Shown here: positions 45,216 to 46,831 of the stretch, piece after piece | Layout: each line of letters opens with the position of its first letter | How positions within the stretch are numbered: the stretch's first letter is position 1 | From: a bacterium | GTDB taxonomy: Bacteria > Latescibacterota > Latescibacteria > Latescibacterales > Latescibacteraceae | DNA: 46,831 bases | Direction of reading: 5' to 3' | Assembly: GCA_021372535.1 (NCBI GenBank) | Contig: JAJFUH010000217.1 | Location: forward strand, 1-46,831 | The notes under the pieces: model-generated | Database searches by the model: none | Told to the model about the DNA's origin: nothing | The model's input: only the letters and a program-made list of their open reading frames with translations | Translations under genes and position numbers: made by a program

Positions 45216-46244
45216 TTATTTTTCCAATATGTTCCTGATTGCCCGGGAAACGATATCCGCGAGCTCGGTATCGGTAATCTCGTGTTTATGCGGCACGGCT
45301 GCCGGCGGCGAAGCGTTTATTTTCGAAGAAGGCTTGCAGGAGGAACATGTGGAGCAGGAGCCTCCGGTCGGGCAGATGTTTCCGGGGAGAGAACACGCCT
45401 CGGCGCTGCCGAATACCCGCATGCGGTCCATGACCACCTCTTTTATTCTCGCCTGCGCTTCCTTGAGCAGGTCCTGGATGAAATAATCCTCCGATGCGGC
45501 GAGCAGCTCGCGGACACGGTCGGTGGCCATCTTGCTCATTTCGGTGAAGAAGTTGATTTTCCGAATCCCGAGGGATACAGCCTTGCGGAAGTCATTGTCG
45601 GAAATACCAGAACCGCCGTGCAGAACGAGCGGTATCCCGGTACGCCGTTTCAGTTCTCCGATAAGCTCAAAATCGAGCTCGGGCGCACCCTCGTAGAAAC
45701 CATGCACATTCCCCACCGATACCGCCAGAGCATCGATACCCGTTTCGGCAACGAAACGTTCGGCCTCGCCGGGATTGGTGAAAAACTCGCGGCGGGCTTT
45801 TGCGGTTTTTTTCCCTCCCTCGGCGCCCCCGACCTGACCGAGTTCGGCTTCGACACTCACCCCTACGGAATGGGCCATTTTCACAATAAGCCGTGTTTCC
45901 TCGATGTTCTGTTCGAGGGGTTTCTTCGATGCGTCGTACATCACGGCGGAAAAACCGCAGCGCAGCGCCCTCACAACCGTCCCGATCGAGAGACCGTGAT
46001 CGAGGTTCAGCACCACCGGAACACGGGCGTTGTCAGCCATGTATTTGACTGCCGGAGTAAACTGTTCGATATTGATATAGGTGAAATGAACCTCCGCTAT
46101 GTTGAGAATCACCGGGGAGTGAACGGCTTCGGCGGCTTCGAGAATCCCGTTGAGGAATTCAAGGTTGATGACATTGAACGCTCCGAGTGCATACGAGTTC
46201 TTTTCGGCGTGTTCGAGAAGATTTACGGTGCTTACAAGACCCAT
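45216..46244 (-). CDS. Class II fructose-bisphosphate (ketose-bisphosphate) aldolase with Cys-rich tail
   Basis: A 342-residue zinc aldolase. The catalytic core reads LNLDHGLS (zinc histidine and aspartate, about 80-87), VEAELGQVGG, VGNVHGFYEG and LVLHGGSGIS, the class II order. Ketose-bisphosphate aldolases of this shape act on fructose-, tagatose- or related bisphosphates, so the sugar is uncertain. I choose ATG 46244, with GGAG six bases upstream; a longer frame upstream lacks family similarity. After the barrel there is a tail of ~60 residues with five cysteines (ACSLPGNICPTGGSCSTCSS and one more) not found in normal family members. Confidence 0.92.
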   Translation of the reverse strand: MGLVSTVNLLEHAEKNSYALGAFNVINLEFLNGILEAAEAVHSPVILNIAEVHFTYINIEQFTPAVKYMADNARVPVVLNLDHGLSIGTVVRALRCGFSAVMYDASKKPLEQNIEETRLIVKMAHSVGVSVEAELGQVGGAEGGKKTAKARREFFTNPGEAERFVAETGIDALAVSVGNVHGFYEGAPELDFELIGELKRRTGIPLVLHGGSGISDNDFRKAVSLGIRKINFFTEMSKMATDRVRELLAASEDYFIQDLLKEAQARIKEVVMDRMRVFGSAEACSLPGNICPTGGSCSTCSSCKPSSKINASPPAAVPHKHEITDTELADIVSRAIRNILEK

Positions 46245-46514
46245 CTTAAACTCCGGAAATAGTATCGCTGTGATGTCAGGTTGCAGGATTATCAAAACAC
46301 GGTTTATGCCCGCATTTCTCAACTCTGATTGAGGGTAAAAAGGCATATACTTACCGCATTGGTTCAAAATAACGCGGTTTTTATCATTTTGCAAGAGCAG
46401 TGTTGATAAGACCGGAGTATCTGTATGAATTCATCCAGTACTTGAGAGGATTTGTATCAGTTCCGCGGATAATCAGTATTGGTAACCGATTATCGGTGTA
46501 AATCGATATTATTT

Positions 46515-46661
46515 TTAACTTTCATTATTTTGAGTGTCTTGCGTTTCGGACGCTTGAATAATCTGACTGAATTTATCGGACCTTACTAACCCGTATTTTT
46601 TCCCAACTTTTTCTATACGTAAGAAACGCCTTGTTTCACATTGTGTTTCAATAGTGTCCGG
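46515..46661 (-). pseudogene. Possible truncated gene fragment
   Basis: On the minus strand a 48-codon frame runs from just after a TAA (46662-46664) to a TAA (46515-46517) and reads ETRRFLRIEKVGKKYGLV, then RSDKFSQIIQASETQDTQ. It has a natural amino-acid mix but no start codon. Its upstream edge coincides with TAGTGTCCGGTTAAAATT on the plus strand, which looks like an insertion-sequence end (impression only). It could be the 3' remnant of an interrupted gene. Identity unknown. Confidence 0.3.
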
Positions 46662-46772
46662 TTAAAATTGTTATAAAAGTTCGAAATATACTGTAAACAG
46701 GGCATTTACCGGCATATGGATTGTTTAAGATTTGATTGTTACCCCTTTTCTCCACCCTAACTCACCCCCTGC

Positions 46773-46797
46773 CCCCTCTCTTGCCACAAGAGAGGGG
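46773..46797. repeat. Perfect 11-bp inverted repeat with three-base loop
   Basis: CCCCTCTCTTG (46773-46783), loop CCA, CAAGAGAGGGG (46787-46797). A hairpin of the CCCTCTCTTG...CAAGAGAGGG kind that recurs between genes in many bacteria (general knowledge). It is not next to a gene end in this window. Confidence 0.55.
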
Positions 46798-46831
46798 AAG
46801 CGCCCGCTAACATCTATTTTATCAAGGTGTT

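Larger units (their letters stand above)
46395..46831. other. Terminal non-coding stretch with hairpin and gene fragment
   Basis: About 440 bases at the right edge. No intact gene seen. It holds a possible truncated coding fragment (46515-46661, minus strand), a hairpin at 46773-46797 and AT-rich sequence. Confidence 0.6.

Noticed and set aside
45174-46262. A 362-codon open frame on the plus strand
   Set aside because: Antisense to the aldolase, and its translation is composition-driven.

Overview
The window reads as chromosomal DNA of a diderm (Gram-negative-type) bacterium that I cannot place firmly. TolC-family and periplasmic-adaptor proteins and a putative lipoprotein point to an outer membrane. 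The single-chain (alpha2-type) glycyl-tRNA synthetase, class I-beta DAHP synthase, secreted sugar-processing enzymes and dispersed GCGGATTTACGCGGAT-type intergenic repeats suggest an uncultivated lineage, perhaps near the FCB superphylum. That placement is inference. No rRNA, tRNA or CRISPR array was seen.

Layout. 1-3656 (+ strand): the 3' end of a glutamate dehydrogenase gene, a UbiA/DPPR-synthase-like prenyltransferase, an inositol-monophosphatase-family enzyme and a DUF362 protein, the last flanked by two inverted copies of a ~135-155 bp repeat. 3828-17433 (- strand): a long, tightly packed block. Read in the direction of transcription it is ilvE, proC, hisH, hisA, [DUF2442 remnant, hicB, hicA], hisF, aroF, proB, proA, [mntA, hepT], hisI, ftsB-like, DUF502, recO, glyS and a PHP-domain gene. 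Histidine, proline, aromatic and branched-chain amino acid genes are interleaved with two toxin-antitoxin modules. 17670-20688 (- strand): a PAP2 phosphatase and a two-gene ATPase + DUF4435/TOPRIM unit with the architecture of the PARIS (AriA-AriB) anti-phage system.

21041-29359: a DUF486 membrane protein (+), a secreted carbon-nitrogen hydrolase (-), and a four-gene tripartite export operon (+): two tandem adaptors, a MacB-type permease without an ATPase, and a TolC-family protein. The operon ends at a strong bidirectional hairpin shared with a convergent GH38 alpha-mannosidase (29467-32661, -). The mannosidase is divergent from a putative aldose-1-epimerase-like lipoprotein, and the shared intergenic region holds a perfect 10-bp inverted repeat that could be an operator. 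Next come an APH-fold kinase-like gene (-) and a Tat-exported protein of unknown function (+). 37100-42401 (- strand): the [NiFe]-hydrogenase maturation genes hypB, hypF, hypD and hypE, without hypA, hypC or any hydrogenase structural gene in view. 42469-46244 (- strand): an acyltransferase-3 membrane protein, an MFS transporter and a class II ketose-bisphosphate aldolase with an unusual cysteine-rich C-terminal tail. The last ~590 bases hold only hairpins and a possible truncated gene fragment.

The most noteworthy items are the PARIS-like unit, the toxin-antitoxin insertions in the amino-acid operon, the probable CTG start of proB in a CTGA overlap, the ATPase-less export operon, the orphan hyp set, and the inverted composite repeats around the DUF362 gene.
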